A DNA stretch of 64,000 nucleotides from Ga0077555 sp050250755 (GCA_050250755.1 JBFWOB010000017.1:42823-106822); one strand, 5' to 3'. Shown: positions 52,413 to 62,651, counted from the stretch's first letter. The notes: generated from the letters alone by a model not told the origin. Numbers and translations: made by a program.

Positions 52413-53816
52413 TTACGAAAGTATGCTCTCCGGCCACACCGAGCGGTGGCTGCCGAGCGGCATGGCTGGCCGCGCGAACCCAGCAGGCGTCTCCGAGAGA
52501 TACCCGGCGTGGCGGACCGCGGTCATTGGCCCAAAGCCCGATGCCGAAGCCTCAAGAAGGTCGCGCACGTCATCGCGGCTCGGGTTATGGGTCTGCAGCG
52601 CGTCAACCGGCTGGCGCCCAAGCTTCCAGAGCCATTCGCCCATCTGAGCCAACGAGACACGAACGAGCCAGGATCCACCCTCCTCAGCCTGCCGCTTCAG
52701 CGCCATCATGACGCCGGTCGCCATTAAAAACCCGGCGCCATGATCAAGCGCCTGGCATGGGAGCTCCTTTGGGCCCTGGACGCCGGCCGCTTCCCCCTCA
52801 GCATGGTTCAGGCCGTTGGCATTCTGCACGAGGCTGTCGAACCCGCGCCGGTTCGCCCAGGGGCCCATGTGCCCCCAAGCGGACAGGGAGACACACACGA
52901 TACCTGGCGAAAGCTCAGCCAGCGCCTCGGGCGAAAAACCCTTCGCCGCGATTGCGCCCGGTCGATAGCCCTGCACGAACACATCCGCTTGTCGCGCCAA
53001 TTCCCGCAAAGCCTCGCGCCCCGTATCCTGTGCGAGATCGATTTCGGTCCGCAGCTTGCCGCGCCCGCCATCCATGACGAGCGTTTCCATGTCTGGGATG
53101 CCGGGTCCCGTAACCGAAAGGACATCCGCGCCGTGGGCTGCAAGTGTCCGTCCGCATACCGGTCCGGCGATGACCCGAGTCAAATCCAGGACGCGGATGC
53201 CCGTCAGCGGGCGCTCAACGGCCGCGCGCTGGCGCGGAGGCGCATCGCCGATACGTACGATTTCGAAGAGAGGCAACTGGCCGACGGCCTGACCGTGCGG
53301 ATGGGCGCGCCATTCTTCCGGTGAACGCATCATCGTAATGACCATGCCGTTCTCGGCCGCCGCAGTTTCCAGCGCCTCACCAGCCCAGTCCTGGAGTTTC
53401 GCCTCGACGCTGGCCCGGTCGTATTCCGCCCCCAGAAACCGCAGGGTGCGCTCGCGATGATGGGGCATGTTCGCATGCACCCGAACGTAGCGACCGTCTC
53501 CCACGCGATAGACGCCTGCGACCTTATCCCAGACGCTGCGCTCGGGCTTGCCTTCGACTTGCAGGTAGCGCTCGCTGCGAAACTCGGTTGCCGCATGACG
53601 CATGTCTACAGCCGCGAGCTGTCGCCGACCGGTCCGCATCGCCCAGAATTCGGCAGCCGCCAGTGCGCTTGCCGCGATTGTCGCCTGCGCCATCGTACCG
53701 ACGGCGAAAGTCGATGGAAGCACGGGCTCATGCCCGCGCAGCGCTACGCTGTCGAGCGCCGACATATGACCGCCGCCGATCTGCCAGATGTGCGCCGTCG
53801 CTTCCGCTGGTGACAT
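52413..53816 (-). CDS. CaiB/BaiF (class III) CoA-transferase family protein
   Basis: 467 residues. The class III pattern is seen in TGIRVLDLTRVIAGPVCGRT, then AHGADVLSVTGPG and DLAQDTGREALRELARQADV, and SLSAWGHMGPWANRRGFDS. These enzymes move CoA between acyl-CoA and an acid. The catalytic aspartate of the family would fall near MDGGRGKLRTEI, but the local motif (usually N-x-x-K) is not standard. N-terminal 200 residues are a second, less clear CoA-transferase-like half, so the gene may be a fused or two-domain form. A GGAGGG site precedes the ATG. Substrate unknown. Confidence 0.82.
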   Translation of the reverse strand: MSPAEATAHIWQIGGGHMSALDSVALRGHEPVLPSTFAVGTMAQATIAASALAAAEFWAMRTGRRQLAAVDMRHAATEFRSERYLQVEGKPERSVWDKVAGVYRVGDGRYVRVHANMPHHRERTLRFLGAEYDRASVEAKLQDWAGEALETAAAENGMVITMMRSPEEWRAHPHGQAVGQLPLFEIVRIGDAPPRQRAAVERPLTGIRVLDLTRVIAGPVCGRTLAAHGADVLSVTGPGIPDMETLVMDGGRGKLRTEIDLAQDTGREALRELARQADVFVQGYRPGAIAAKGFSPEALAELSPGIVCVSLSAWGHMGPWANRRGFDSLVQNANGLNHAEGEAAGVQGPKELPCQALDHGAGFLMATGVMMALKRQAEEGGSWLVRVSLAQMGEWLWKLGRQPVDALQTHNPSRDDVRDLLEASASGFGPMTAVRHAGYLSETPAGFARPAMPLGSHRSVWPESILS

Positions 53817-54082
53817 GACCGCCCTCCGTTACCCGCGCCGACGAACTGACGAACCAGCGCCAGCTACAATGGTCCGGCACGTTCCACATATCCACCGCCC
53901 TCGAGACCTTGGCATCGACGTCCGCTACCTGGCAATCGCCGGACGAACTTGTCCCCCTATGGCATCGCCAGAAGCGAGAACGGCATCATCTCAATGGCAA
54001 CCTGCGGCTGCACCATCGGCCAGGCCAACAGAGCGTGACTGTCGGCCTGTCGATCACATGAGTTTTGCGGCAGCGCATTTGC

Positions 54083-55696
54083 TCAATCAGCGCTGGCGCG
54101 TACCGGCCGCTTTAGGAAAGCCGGCATGTGATCGCCGAAAGCCAGCGGCGTCGGTCCGTCGTCGCGATGTCCTCCGCGACCCGGATTCGACCGTTCCCCT
54201 CCCCGCTGCGGTTGCTGCTGCGGACGCTCGCGACGCTGGTCGGCGTGACGCGATGGAGATGGCGAATCTTGCTGACGCTCAGCGTGTTGGGTGCGTTGTG
54301 GGCGTGCCGGCGTCTCAGGCCGTGCGGTCACATCCGAACCCGCTCGTTCCCGGCGTCGCACCGGCCGGCGCGGCGACAGAATTGCATCGTCGGAGATTTC
54401 CGGCTGCTCACCCAGCTCGGGACGGGTGACCCGCCGCGACACTTCGCGGCGCTCCTTGCCATCCCGTGGACGACGTGCGCTGCTGCGCGCGTCGTCGCGA
54501 CCACGCCCGGCACCACGCCCACGCCGCTTCCGGCTACGGCCCTCGGCAAGCGCCTCCTCGTCGGGGGCTTCGCCAATCCACTGCGCATCCTCGCCGATCA
54601 GCTTTGCGATGGCATCGACGGCCTTGATGTCCTCACTGCACACCAAGGTTGCCGAGAAGCCCTCCCGGCCAGCACGCCCCGTGCGTCCGATGCGATGCAC
54701 GTAGTCGTCCGGCTGCCATGGGACGTCGTAATTGATCACATGACTGACGTCGGGGATGTCGAGCCCACGGGCTGCCACGTCAGACGCCGCCAGAAGCGAG
54801 ATCTCGCCCGAACGGAATTTGTCGAGCGTGGCCATGCGGCTCATCTGGTCCATGTCGCCGTGCAGAGCACCTGCGTTGAAGCCGTGCTTGGTCAGCGACT
54901 TGAGCAGAATCGCGACATCCTTCTTGCGATTGCAGAAGATGATCGCGTTGCGCACGTCCAGTGTCCGAAGCAGTTCCCGAAGCACTTCGCGCTTGGCCCA
55001 GTCCTCCGGATTCTCGCAGAAGCGGAAGCGTTGGGTGATGGTCTTGGCCGTGGTTGCCGGGCGAGCCACCTCGATCCGAGCCGGATCCTTCAGGAACTGG
55101 TCGACGAGCCGGGTGATCTCCGGCGGCATTGTCGCCGAAAAGAACAGCGTCTGGCGCTTCGGCGGCAGCAGCTTGCAGATCTTCTCGATATCCGGAATGA
55201 AGCCCATGTCGAGCATTCGGTCTGCCTCGTCGATGACGAGAATCTCGACGCCCATCAGCATGACGCGGCCACGCTGGAAATGATCGAGCAGTCGGCCCGG
55301 GGTCGCGATCAGCACGTCCACGCCGCGATCGAGCTTGCGGACCTGATCGTCCATTGACACGCCGCCGATCAGCAAGGCGACGTCGAGCTTGTGATTGATA
55401 CCGTACTTGTCGAAGCTTTGCGCGCACTGGGCGGCAAGCTCGCGCGTCGGCGCAAGAATAAGCGATCGCGGCATCCGCGCGCGTGCACGGCCGCTCTCCA
55501 GCCGCGTAATCATGGGCAGCACGAACGATGCCGTCTTGCCAGTGCCCGTCTGCGCAATGCCAAGCACATCGCGCCCGGTCACAGCGACGGGTATCGCCTG
55601 CGCCTGGATGGGCGTGGGCGCAGGATAGCCCGCGGCATCGATGGCAGCGAGCACCTTTGCGCTGAGACCGAGCTCAGCGAACGTAGGGGTTTGCAA
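54083..55696 (-). CDS. DEAD-box RNA helicase (RhlE-like)
   Basis: 537 residues. Motifs: Q motif GYPAPTPIQAQAIP, I AQTGTGKT, Ia PTRELAAQ, II DEADRM, III FFSATMP, IV IIFCN, V ARGLDIP, VI HRIGRTGRAG. After about residue 380 comes a long Arg/Gly/Pro/Gln-rich tail, likely a low-complexity RNA-binding region. The protein unwinds short RNA duplexes, e.g. in ribosome assembly or mRNA decay. The first 340 bases upstream are a long leader with small hairpins, which could allow cold regulation as for other such helicases. Confidence 0.94.
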   Translation of the reverse strand: MQTPTFAELGLSAKVLAAIDAAGYPAPTPIQAQAIPVAVTGRDVLGIAQTGTGKTASFVLPMITRLESGRARARMPRSLILAPTRELAAQCAQSFDKYGINHKLDVALLIGGVSMDDQVRKLDRGVDVLIATPGRLLDHFQRGRVMLMGVEILVIDEADRMLDMGFIPDIEKICKLLPPKRQTLFFSATMPPEITRLVDQFLKDPARIEVARPATTAKTITQRFRFCENPEDWAKREVLRELLRTLDVRNAIIFCNRKKDVAILLKSLTKHGFNAGALHGDMDQMSRMATLDKFRSGEISLLAASDVAARGLDIPDVSHVINYDVPWQPDDYVHRIGRTGRAGREGFSATLVCSEDIKAVDAIAKLIGEDAQWIGEAPDEEALAEGRSRKRRGRGAGRGRDDARSSARRPRDGKERREVSRRVTRPELGEQPEISDDAILSPRRPVRRRERAGSDVTARPETPARPQRTQHAERQQDSPSPSRHADQRRERPQQQPQRGGERSNPGRGGHRDDGPTPLAFGDHMPAFLKRPVRASAD

Positions 55697-56034
55697 AAAA
55701 ACGTCTCCGTAAACTTAGTGCGAGCCCGCGATTCACCTTGCGAAGAAGGCGAAAGCGGGCGTTGCGGAGCGCAGGGGCAGGTCAGTCGCACGACCGGACC
55801 TTGGTCCGGATGACTTCGTAAAAGCAGCATGATCGAGAAAGGGACAAATGAACAAGTTGCATCCCCTGCGCTCGATGGCGGCTAGATGCCACATTCCGCT
55901 CGCCGCAACAAGGCATTGCTTTCGGCCTGCGGCAGGCTGGCGCGGGAAAAGCGCCCGCAAGCGCAGCCAGGGACTTGCTCAGAGGTGCGCGCGCGAAGCG
56001 AATCGGCTCAGACACGAACAGATCCGACGTCGGA
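55697..56034. other. Leader of the helicase gene with small dyads
   Basis: No gene seen in these 338 bases. CCGGACC-TT-GGTCCGG (55794-55809) is a near-perfect hairpin, with a tetraloop reading CAAG on the helicase strand. GATCCGACGTCGGATC (56021-56036) is a perfect 16-base palindrome that overlaps the stop codon of the MscS gene. Both are candidates for a terminator, operator or RNA structure. A T-rich stretch directly upstream of the helicase start (revcomp of 55697-55704) is short. Confidence 0.45.
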
Positions 56035-58665
56035 TCATTCGTCTTGGTCCGCCTGAGGAGGTGATGCAACCGCTTGGCCGCCTCCGCCATTCGAGCGTTG
56101 CTCCACGATCTTCGTTGCGGTTGTTTTGATCCAATCCAAGTCCTTGAGGTGCACATCCTGCTGCGGATTGGCAAGCTGGACTCCGTTCTCCCTCAGGCTC
56201 TTGAGAACTTTCACGCGCAGTTCACTCGCAACTTTCCCCGCAGAATAGACATCGGCCACGGTCGCGCCGACCGTGAATAGGAGCTCTGTGCCGGTGAAAC
56301 TATCGAACGAGGTGAACGGAGCCGGCACCTTCAGAGCGGAGGGGTGATCTTCGGCGCACTGCAGCAGAATCTGCATGACATGCTCGGGATCAGCCGTAGG
56401 CGACACCTGCACCTTGACGACCGCCCGGCCCATCGGATTGCGGTGCGTCCAGTTCAGCACCCTGCCGGTGATCAGCTCAGAGTTTGGGATGATCAGACTG
56501 GCGCGGTCGAACGTCTCAATCTCTGTCGAGCGCACGGATATGCGCCGGACATTGCCTTGCTCGCTGCCGACGACGATCCAGTCACCGACTTTCACCGGCC
56601 TCTCGACCAGGAGGATGAGACCCGAGACGAAATTATTGACGATCGATTGCAGGCCAAAACCGATACCGACTGAGAGGGCACCGGCGACAATCGCGAGGCT
56701 GGTGATATCCAGGCCACCGTACGACAAGGCTATCAGCAATGCGACGCCGACGCCGGCGTAACCGATCGCCGTATCCACCGAGTTGGCGATGCCCGGATCG
56801 ACACGCGGCGGCACCAGCACGTTGTCACGCAACCAGCGCTGAGACAGCCGCGTGACGAACAGCAGCGCGGTGAAAAGCGCAATGGCGATCAAAATTCGCG
56901 CGAGAGAGATCCTGAATTGGCCAATCTCAAAACCGAACAGCAGGGCCTTCAGCCAATCGCGAATGTCCTCCCACGATAGGCCCCATTGCACCATCAGAAG
57001 CGGCAGGGCCGCGGTCGCGATGACCAGCGTCGCCATCACCTCGATGAGACGAGAGAGCTGGCGGCATCTGACCGGATCAATGCCGCCGAACCTGGATTCA
57101 AGTGTCTGCGCGACGAGATCTCGGTTGTCGGCTCGTCCGCGTGTCGCGGCCCTGACCGCGAGATAGAGCAGCCCGCATCCGGCAATCACCGTGCCGGACA
57201 GCACGACTTGATGCGCAACGAAACGGCCGAGGGCGATGTAACCCAGCAGCGACGATGCCAGAATAACGATCGCTGTCAGCGCGAGCGGCAACTTGATCCA
57301 CAATGGCCTCATGAGCGAGACCCGCGGCGGCGCGTGGCTGCCACCGTTTACCGCTCGCTCAGGCCCCGTCTGGGGCACGAATGGGGTCAGGACAAGCCAG
57401 CCCATCAAGAGTGCAAAGGCCGTACTCGTGAGGGACGCTTGCGCCACCGTCACCGCTAGTGGGACGTAAAGTGCACGCCCTAGCTCGACGAAGATCGTGT
57501 CGACCAGATAGATCGTCACAAACCACTTCATCAGGCAGAGAATTCTACGCGCTGTTCGATCAGCGACCGGGACCAGTCGCCAAGCCGGCATTTTGGGCGC
57601 GAACGAGACCGTCAGCAGGGCTGATGACACGATGTATACGAGCAGCGCGCCGAACGTTGCCGATGCCAAATCGAGCCATGGCGCGAACAGGAGATCGAGA
57701 CCGGCGAGCCCGAAATAGAGCGTCGCCACAGCGGCCGCCGGAGCCAACATACGGAGCGGGGCGACCCAGGCGGCCTTGAATGCGCGCTCGAAGAAGCTCG
57801 GTGGCGGCTCGGGAAGTGCCAATCGCCGCGCGATGAAGCGAGACGTCACGAGCTTCAACAAAGCGTAGACCGCGACAATTGCGACCCCGAGCGCTGCAAG
57901 CCATCGTCCAGCCTGCGACGCCCAAACGAGCCAATCGTCGCCGTAGTATTCGAAGCGGCTTCGGATTGTCGGCAACTGATCCAGCACATTCCGCCAGACG
58001 CTGGGCGACAGCGGACTGTCACGTCGCTCCAACAGATTGCGGGTGAAGAGCTGGTAGCGCATGACCGTGATGCGATCGATGAGCTGCTTGGCTCGGACCC
58101 ACGCGAGTTCCGCGGTCTTGATAGCCCCATCGAGACTCGCCTTGGCCGCATTGAGACGCGCTCGCTCCGCGGCGACCGCGGCGGCTTCCGGCGGTTGATC
58201 TTTTGCCGGCGGCGGGCCGAGACGCTGGATTTGCGTCTCCACCTCGTCGAGCTGCGGCTTCAAAGCATCCACCGACGCCGTCGAGTCGTAGATGATCCGC
58301 TCGACGTCGCCGCGGAGGCGCGCCATTTCGCCTTCGATCTGGTTGAGCTGCTGGATCGCCTTCTCGGCGGTCTCGACACTGCGCGCGAGGCGTTCGACGG
58401 GCTCGAGCGTTCCGGGCGGCAGCACCGGAGGAGGCTCAACTTGCGGCTGAGGAGCTGCACCGGCAGTTGGAGGGACCGGCAATCCGGCAGCGGGCGGCGC
58501 AGCTGGAGGCGACTCAGCTGGAGGTGACGCTGGCGATGTCGCCTGGGCAGGGGCCGGCGATGGGCCTTGCGTCTGCGCGGCCGGTCCCCCCGGCATGGCA
58601 ACGATGAGCGCAATCAAAACCGGGAGGACTGCGACAAGCTTCGCGAACTTCGACAATTTGCTCAA
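56035..58665 (-). CDS. Large MscS-family mechanosensitive channel with DUF3772 domain
   Basis: 876 residues. A signal or anchor at about 8-28, a Pro/Ala-rich stretch (30-80), then a periplasmic coiled-coil region (about 90-200) with ETAEKAIQQLNQIEGEMARL. About ten membrane spans follow. The MscS core has AGALSVGIGFGLQSIVNNF, VERPVKVGDWIVVG, RRISVRSTEIETFDR and LIIPNSELIT. The C-terminal beta and alpha/beta domains run to about 850. It protects against hypo-osmotic shock; large forms are typical in alphaproteobacteria. Start ATG at 58665. Confidence 0.93.
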   Translation of the reverse strand: MSKLSKFAKLVAVLPVLIALIVAMPGGPAAQTQGPSPAPAQATSPASPPAESPPAAPPAAGLPVPPTAGAAPQPQVEPPPVLPPGTLEPVERLARSVETAEKAIQQLNQIEGEMARLRGDVERIIYDSTASVDALKPQLDEVETQIQRLGPPPAKDQPPEAAAVAAERARLNAAKASLDGAIKTAELAWVRAKQLIDRITVMRYQLFTRNLLERRDSPLSPSVWRNVLDQLPTIRSRFEYYGDDWLVWASQAGRWLAALGVAIVAVYALLKLVTSRFIARRLALPEPPPSFFERAFKAAWVAPLRMLAPAAAVATLYFGLAGLDLLFAPWLDLASATFGALLVYIVSSALLTVSFAPKMPAWRLVPVADRTARRILCLMKWFVTIYLVDTIFVELGRALYVPLAVTVAQASLTSTAFALLMGWLVLTPFVPQTGPERAVNGGSHAPPRVSLMRPLWIKLPLALTAIVILASSLLGYIALGRFVAHQVVLSGTVIAGCGLLYLAVRAATRGRADNRDLVAQTLESRFGGIDPVRCRQLSRLIEVMATLVIATAALPLLMVQWGLSWEDIRDWLKALLFGFEIGQFRISLARILIAIALFTALLFVTRLSQRWLRDNVLVPPRVDPGIANSVDTAIGYAGVGVALLIALSYGGLDITSLAIVAGALSVGIGFGLQSIVNNFVSGLILLVERPVKVGDWIVVGSEQGNVRRISVRSTEIETFDRASLIIPNSELITGRVLNWTHRNPMGRAVVKVQVSPTADPEHVMQILLQCAEDHPSALKVPAPFTSFDSFTGTELLFTVGATVADVYSAGKVASELRVKVLKSLRENGVQLANPQQDVHLKDLDWIKTTATKIVEQRSNGGGGQAVASPPQADQDE

Positions 58666-58868
58666 TGAACACCCTCGGTCGTCGGAAATCTCTATCCGTC
58701 ACACGTCCGCCCGATGCCGATCGGGCATGATCACCACGGCGGAGATAATGTGCTTACCGGACTGGGCACCCTCGAATTACGGCAATCCTGTGTCTAGCGT
58801 GCCCGATGCGTCGCTGAAACTCATGCCGTCGACAGCGGGCGGAGTGCGTATTTCGAGGTCGCCAAAAG

Positions 58869-59261
58869 CTACTCGATGGTTGGCTGTCCGCCTGCGCGCA
58901 CGCCATTACGTTGCCGTCCGAAAACGGGCGGCTCGCGTCGCTCTTCACCATCTGCCCCCGCTACGCGCGAAAGCGCATCGGCGTCGATACTTGGCGCTTC
59001 GATGCCGGACTCGATCAGAACATCGACGGGGCCACCCGTCATGATCAGGTGCTCCACATTGTCGCGTCGCACCAGCACCAATCTGCGTCGCCCATCCACA
59101 CTCGCGTGCTCAACAACAGCGAGGCGCTTGTCTGGTCGCGGGCCGAACAGTGCAGCCATCGGCGATTGCCCGCCGAGGGAATTACGCATAGCCCACAGAC
59201 CTGCCAGCACTGCAAGTACGAGCAGCGCGAAGAAAAGCACATAGAGCAGAAGGTCGACCAT
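58869..59261 (-). CDS. FliO-like single-span membrane protein
   Basis: 130 residues. One membrane span at about 4-24 is followed by a short segment and a FliO-type beta domain: RLAVVEHASVDGRRRLVLVR and DNVEHLIMTGGPVDVLIES. FliO helps assemble the flagellar export gate, but no other flagellar gene is in the window, so a link to flagella cannot be claimed. A gene of this type next to cckA is, from memory, common in Rhizobiales. It is divergent from cckA with 246 bases between. Confidence 0.82.
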   Translation of the reverse strand: MVDLLLYVLFFALLVLAVLAGLWAMRNSLGGQSPMAALFGPRPDKRLAVVEHASVDGRRRLVLVRRDNVEHLIMTGGPVDVLIESGIEAPSIDADALSRVAGADGEERREPPVFGRQRNGVRAGGQPTIE

Positions 59262-59507
59262 CGTTCGAAGTCCTCGCCCAGGCCGGGAATCGCAAACCGA
59301 AATTCGATTCGCTGATAGCGCGTCGTTAGCAGATGTTTAGCGCACTTTTAACTCTAATGATCGACTTGTTGATGGAGTCGAGGCGACCGCGCCCGGTGAG
59401 ATTTTGGCGAGGGGGACGAGGTGGTATCAGTTCGCGTGCTGTACTCTTCTGTGGTCGAAAGCCTAGGCTTCACTTGTCAACTTCAGAATCAGTCTATCTC
59501 TTTGCGT

Positions 59508-62066
59508 ATGATCGGGACCGATGTGCGCAGCCCCGACGCTCCCATGGGGCCAACCGCCCCCGAGCCGGCACCGGGGATTGGAGTTCTGTTCGTCGTTCTG
59601 GCGATCCTGACGATCTTGGGTCTGGGAGCGCTTGTTGTCGTTTCTGCCCGCGCCAGTGATCCCATCCTGCTCGCCATTCTCTCTATCCTGGGCATGATCG
59701 GCAGCTTCTTCCTGTTCGGTCTGGTCGCGGGTCACATCCGCATCGGTGCTGATGTCGAGACGGATGGTGGCATTGCTGCCGCTGCGAGCGATCTCGTTCA
59801 GCATGGCGTCATGATCACGCGCCGCGACGGAAACATCGTTTACGCCAACGCCGCCTATCGCCACCTCGCTGGCATTGACCCGGACGGCGAGGCGCGAAGC
59901 ATCGAAGTCGCCTTCGCTGGTGAGCCGCAGGCCGCCGAGTGCATCTTCCGTCTGATGCGTGCGGCTGAACTCGGCGAAACGCGCAGTGAAGAGTTTCGCG
60001 TCCGCGATCTCGAAAGCCGCAATCGCGCGGGCCGCTGGCTTCGGCTTTCGGTCCGGCCACTGAAGTCGAATATCGCGGGCCGCATTTCGGGGGCCGCGCG
60101 GTTGTGGGAAATCACCGACATCTCAGGCGAACGGGCCAGCGAAGCCGAGGCCATCCGTGGCCTGGAAGGCGAGATCGGCCGTTACGAGTCGATGCCGATC
60201 GGCCTGCTCGGAGCCGCACTCGACGGCCACGTCACGCATCTCAACCCGACACTATCGAGCTGGCTTGGACTCGATCCTGAGACAGCCCTATCGCGAGACC
60301 TCACCCTGTCGGACGTTATTGCCGGTGATGGAGACGCGTTGCTACGCGCTGCCCTGTCGCGATCGGGCGGCGAGACCGTGCGCCTCGATCTTGACCTCGT
60401 ACGTGAAGACGGCGTTGGCATCCCTGTCGAAGTGGTGGCGCGTCTTGGTGGCAGCGGTGAGCGGGGCGTCGATATTTTGGCGCTCTTCCTCACCCGCCCT
60501 TCCCCGCACGCCCATCTCGCGCCCAGCTCCGGAGACGAGGCCCGGCTCGAGCGTCTTTTTCACTCGGCACCGTTCGGGATCGCAACGCTCGGCAGCGATG
60601 GGGGTCTTCTGTCTTTCAATGCGCCGTTCGCACGCATGTTCTTCGATTCCGGTCTCGGCCCGGCGGGCGACGTCCATACGCTGCTCAATAAAGCAGGCGA
60701 TGCCGATGCGATAAAGGCCATGGAGGCCGCGTCGCACGAGGTCGCAAACGGGCGTACGCCACTCGCGCCGATCGAGATTTCGTTCGGTCCCGAAAAGCAG
60801 TTTACGCGCCGGCTTTATCTCGCTCCGGTCCGCGACGGACAGCCGGAAGAATCGGCCATGCTCTACGCGATCGACGCGACCGAGCAAAAAGCCCTCGAGC
60901 TCAAGTATGCGCAATCGACCAAAATGGAGGCTGTGGGCAAGCTTGCCGGTGGCATCGCGCATGATTTCAACAACGTGCTGACAGCGATCCTGGGCTTTTC
61001 CGACCTGCTGCTGCAGACCCATCGTCCGTTCGATCCGGCGCACAAAGACATCATGAACATCAAGAAGGAGGCGAGCCGCGCTGCCGGACTGGTGCGCCAA
61101 CTCCTTGCGTTCTCGCGTCGGCAAACACTGACGCCCGAAGTGCTCGACCTGGGAGAGGTGTTGACCGATCTGTCGGTGCTCGTCAGCCGCCTCATCGGCG
61201 AGAAAATCGACCTGAAGCTCGTGACGGGCCGGGATCTGTGGCTGATCAAGGCCGATCGCACTCAGTTCGGCCAAGTCATCATGAACCTTGCGGTGAACGC
61301 TAGGGATGCGATGCCGAACGGTGGGCGACTTACGATCAAGACGCGAAATGTTACCGAGCGTGAATCGCTGAAGCTGCGTTCCCTGTCCGTGCAGCCGGGC
61401 GAGTACCTGCTGATCGAAGTCGAAGATACCGGCAGCGGAATGACACCCGAGGTCATGGCCAAGATTTTCGAACCATTCTTCTCGACAAAAGACGTCGGCA
61501 AAGGCACGGGTCTCGGCCTTTCGACCGTCTATGGCATTGTCAAGCAGACCGGTGGCTATGTGTTTCCTGAGTCTGCGCCGGGCAAAGGCACGACATTCCG
61601 TGTCTATCTCCCGCGCCACATTCCCGAGCCCGAGGCGATTGCGGACAGGACGGAAGCCCAGCCGCAGCCCAAGACCGAGCGGCCGCGAGATCTCACCGGT
61701 ACCGGTCGCGTACTCCTCGTGGAAGATGAAGATTCGGTGCGTAACTTTGCCGTGCGCGCGTTGAAGCGACAGGGATATGAAGTTCTCGAAGCGACGACGG
61801 GGCTCGAAGCGCTCGAAATCTATACGGCTGAGACACAACCGATCGACATCGTGGTATCGGATGTCGTGATGCCTGAGATGGACGGGCCGACGATGCTGAC
61901 CGAGATGCGTAAGTCGCGGCCCGACCTCAAGGTGATATTCGTTTCCGGCTATCCGGACGATCGTTTCAAGACGGGCCTCGATCCGGATGCCCACTATGCG
62001 TTCCTCGCCAAGCCCTTCTCGCTGCCGCAACTGGCTGCAAAAGTGAAAGAGGAGCTGGCTCGTTAG
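59508..62066 (+). CDS. cckA: Hybrid histidine kinase CckA
   Basis: The cell-cycle kinase/phosphatase upstream of CtrA, acting through ChpT. About 852 residues. Two membrane spans near the N-terminus (about 25-50 and 55-75) are followed by PAS-type domains (about 95-480). The phosphorylated histidine is in GGIAHDFNNVLTAILGF. The ATPase has NLAVNARDAMPNGG, DTGSGMTPEV and GKGTGLGLSTVYG. The C-terminal receiver carries the phosphorylated aspartate in VVSDVVMPEMDG. The ATG at 59508 was chosen as the membrane span starts shortly after; the GTG at 59421, with a better ribosome site, would add 29 residues. It converges with ppa. Confidence 0.95.
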   Translation: MIGTDVRSPDAPMGPTAPEPAPGIGVLFVVLAILTILGLGALVVVSARASDPILLAILSILGMIGSFFLFGLVAGHIRIGADVETDGGIAAAASDLVQHGVMITRRDGNIVYANAAYRHLAGIDPDGEARSIEVAFAGEPQAAECIFRLMRAAELGETRSEEFRVRDLESRNRAGRWLRLSVRPLKSNIAGRISGAARLWEITDISGERASEAEAIRGLEGEIGRYESMPIGLLGAALDGHVTHLNPTLSSWLGLDPETALSRDLTLSDVIAGDGDALLRAALSRSGGETVRLDLDLVREDGVGIPVEVVARLGGSGERGVDILALFLTRPSPHAHLAPSSGDEARLERLFHSAPFGIATLGSDGGLLSFNAPFARMFFDSGLGPAGDVHTLLNKAGDADAIKAMEAASHEVANGRTPLAPIEISFGPEKQFTRRLYLAPVRDGQPEESAMLYAIDATEQKALELKYAQSTKMEAVGKLAGGIAHDFNNVLTAILGFSDLLLQTHRPFDPAHKDIMNIKKEASRAAGLVRQLLAFSRRQTLTPEVLDLGEVLTDLSVLVSRLIGEKIDLKLVTGRDLWLIKADRTQFGQVIMNLAVNARDAMPNGGRLTIKTRNVTERESLKLRSLSVQPGEYLLIEVEDTGSGMTPEVMAKIFEPFFSTKDVGKGTGLGLSTVYGIVKQTGGYVFPESAPGKGTTFRVYLPRHIPEPEAIADRTEAQPQPKTERPRDLTGTGRVLLVEDEDSVRNFAVRALKRQGYEVLEATTGLEALEIYTAETQPIDIVVSDVVMPEMDGPTMLTEMRKSRPDLKVIFVSGYPDDRFKTGLDPDAHYAFLAKPFSLPQLAAKVKEELAR

Positions 62067-62120
62067 CGCCGCTTCTGATCGTGGGTGTCCGGGACTGCAA
62101 CACTGGTCAGCGTTCAACGG

Positions 62121-62651
62121 TCAGGCGGTTTTGGCTCGCTCAATCGCCTCGACGATGAGGCGGCGAGCCTGTTCCGCATCGCCCCAGCCACTGATCTTGA
62201 CCCACTTTCCCGGCTCAAGATCCTTGTAGTGCTCGAAGAAATGCCGGATTTGCTCGATCGTGATCTGGGGCAGATCGGCATAGCTGTTCACCCGCTCGTA
62301 GCGACGCGTCAGTTTCGCCGATGGCACTGCAATCACCTTCTCATCGCCACCCGCATCGTCCTCCATCAGAAGCACGCCGACCGGTCTGCAGTTCATCACC
62401 GCACCTGGAACGATGGCGCGCGTATTGCACACGAGCACATCGATCGGATCGCCGTCCGTGGCAAGAGTATGCGGCACGAAACCGTAATTCCCGGGATACC
62501 GCATCGGCGTGTATAGAAAACGATCGACGAACAGCGTCCCCGACGCCTTATCGAGTTCGTACTTGATCGGCTCGCCGCCGACTGGCACCTCGACGATGAC
62601 GTTCACGTCGTCCGGTGGGCACTTCCCAATGGGGATAGCGTCGATGCGCAT
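62121..62651 (-). CDS. ppa: Inorganic pyrophosphatase
   Basis: Hydrolyses pyrophosphate in the cytoplasm. 176 residues of the family I (hexameric) type. Key features: KYELDKASGTLFVDRFL, PGNYGFVPHTLATDGDPIDV (metal-binding aspartates in D-x-D-P-x-D-like DGDPIDV) and KVIAVPSAKLTRRYERV. The LEPGKWVKISGW segment is also conserved. Start ATG at 62651. It converges with cckA and is divergent from the secreted-protein gene at 62758. Confidence 0.97.
   Translation of the reverse strand: MRIDAIPIGKCPPDDVNVIVEVPVGGEPIKYELDKASGTLFVDRFLYTPMRYPGNYGFVPHTLATDGDPIDVLVCNTRAIVPGAVMNCRPVGVLLMEDDAGGDEKVIAVPSAKLTRRYERVNSYADLPQITIEQIRHFFEHYKDLEPGKWVKISGWGDAEQARRLIVEAIERAKTA

Noticed and set aside
58869..59261. 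Flagellar gene cluster suggested by the FliO-like protein
   Set aside because: No other flagellar genes are present; the FliO-like protein beside cckA can occur on its own.
60342..62117. 591-codon minus-strand open frame opposite cckA
   Set aside because: Antisense shadow; cckA has all kinase and receiver motifs on the plus strand.
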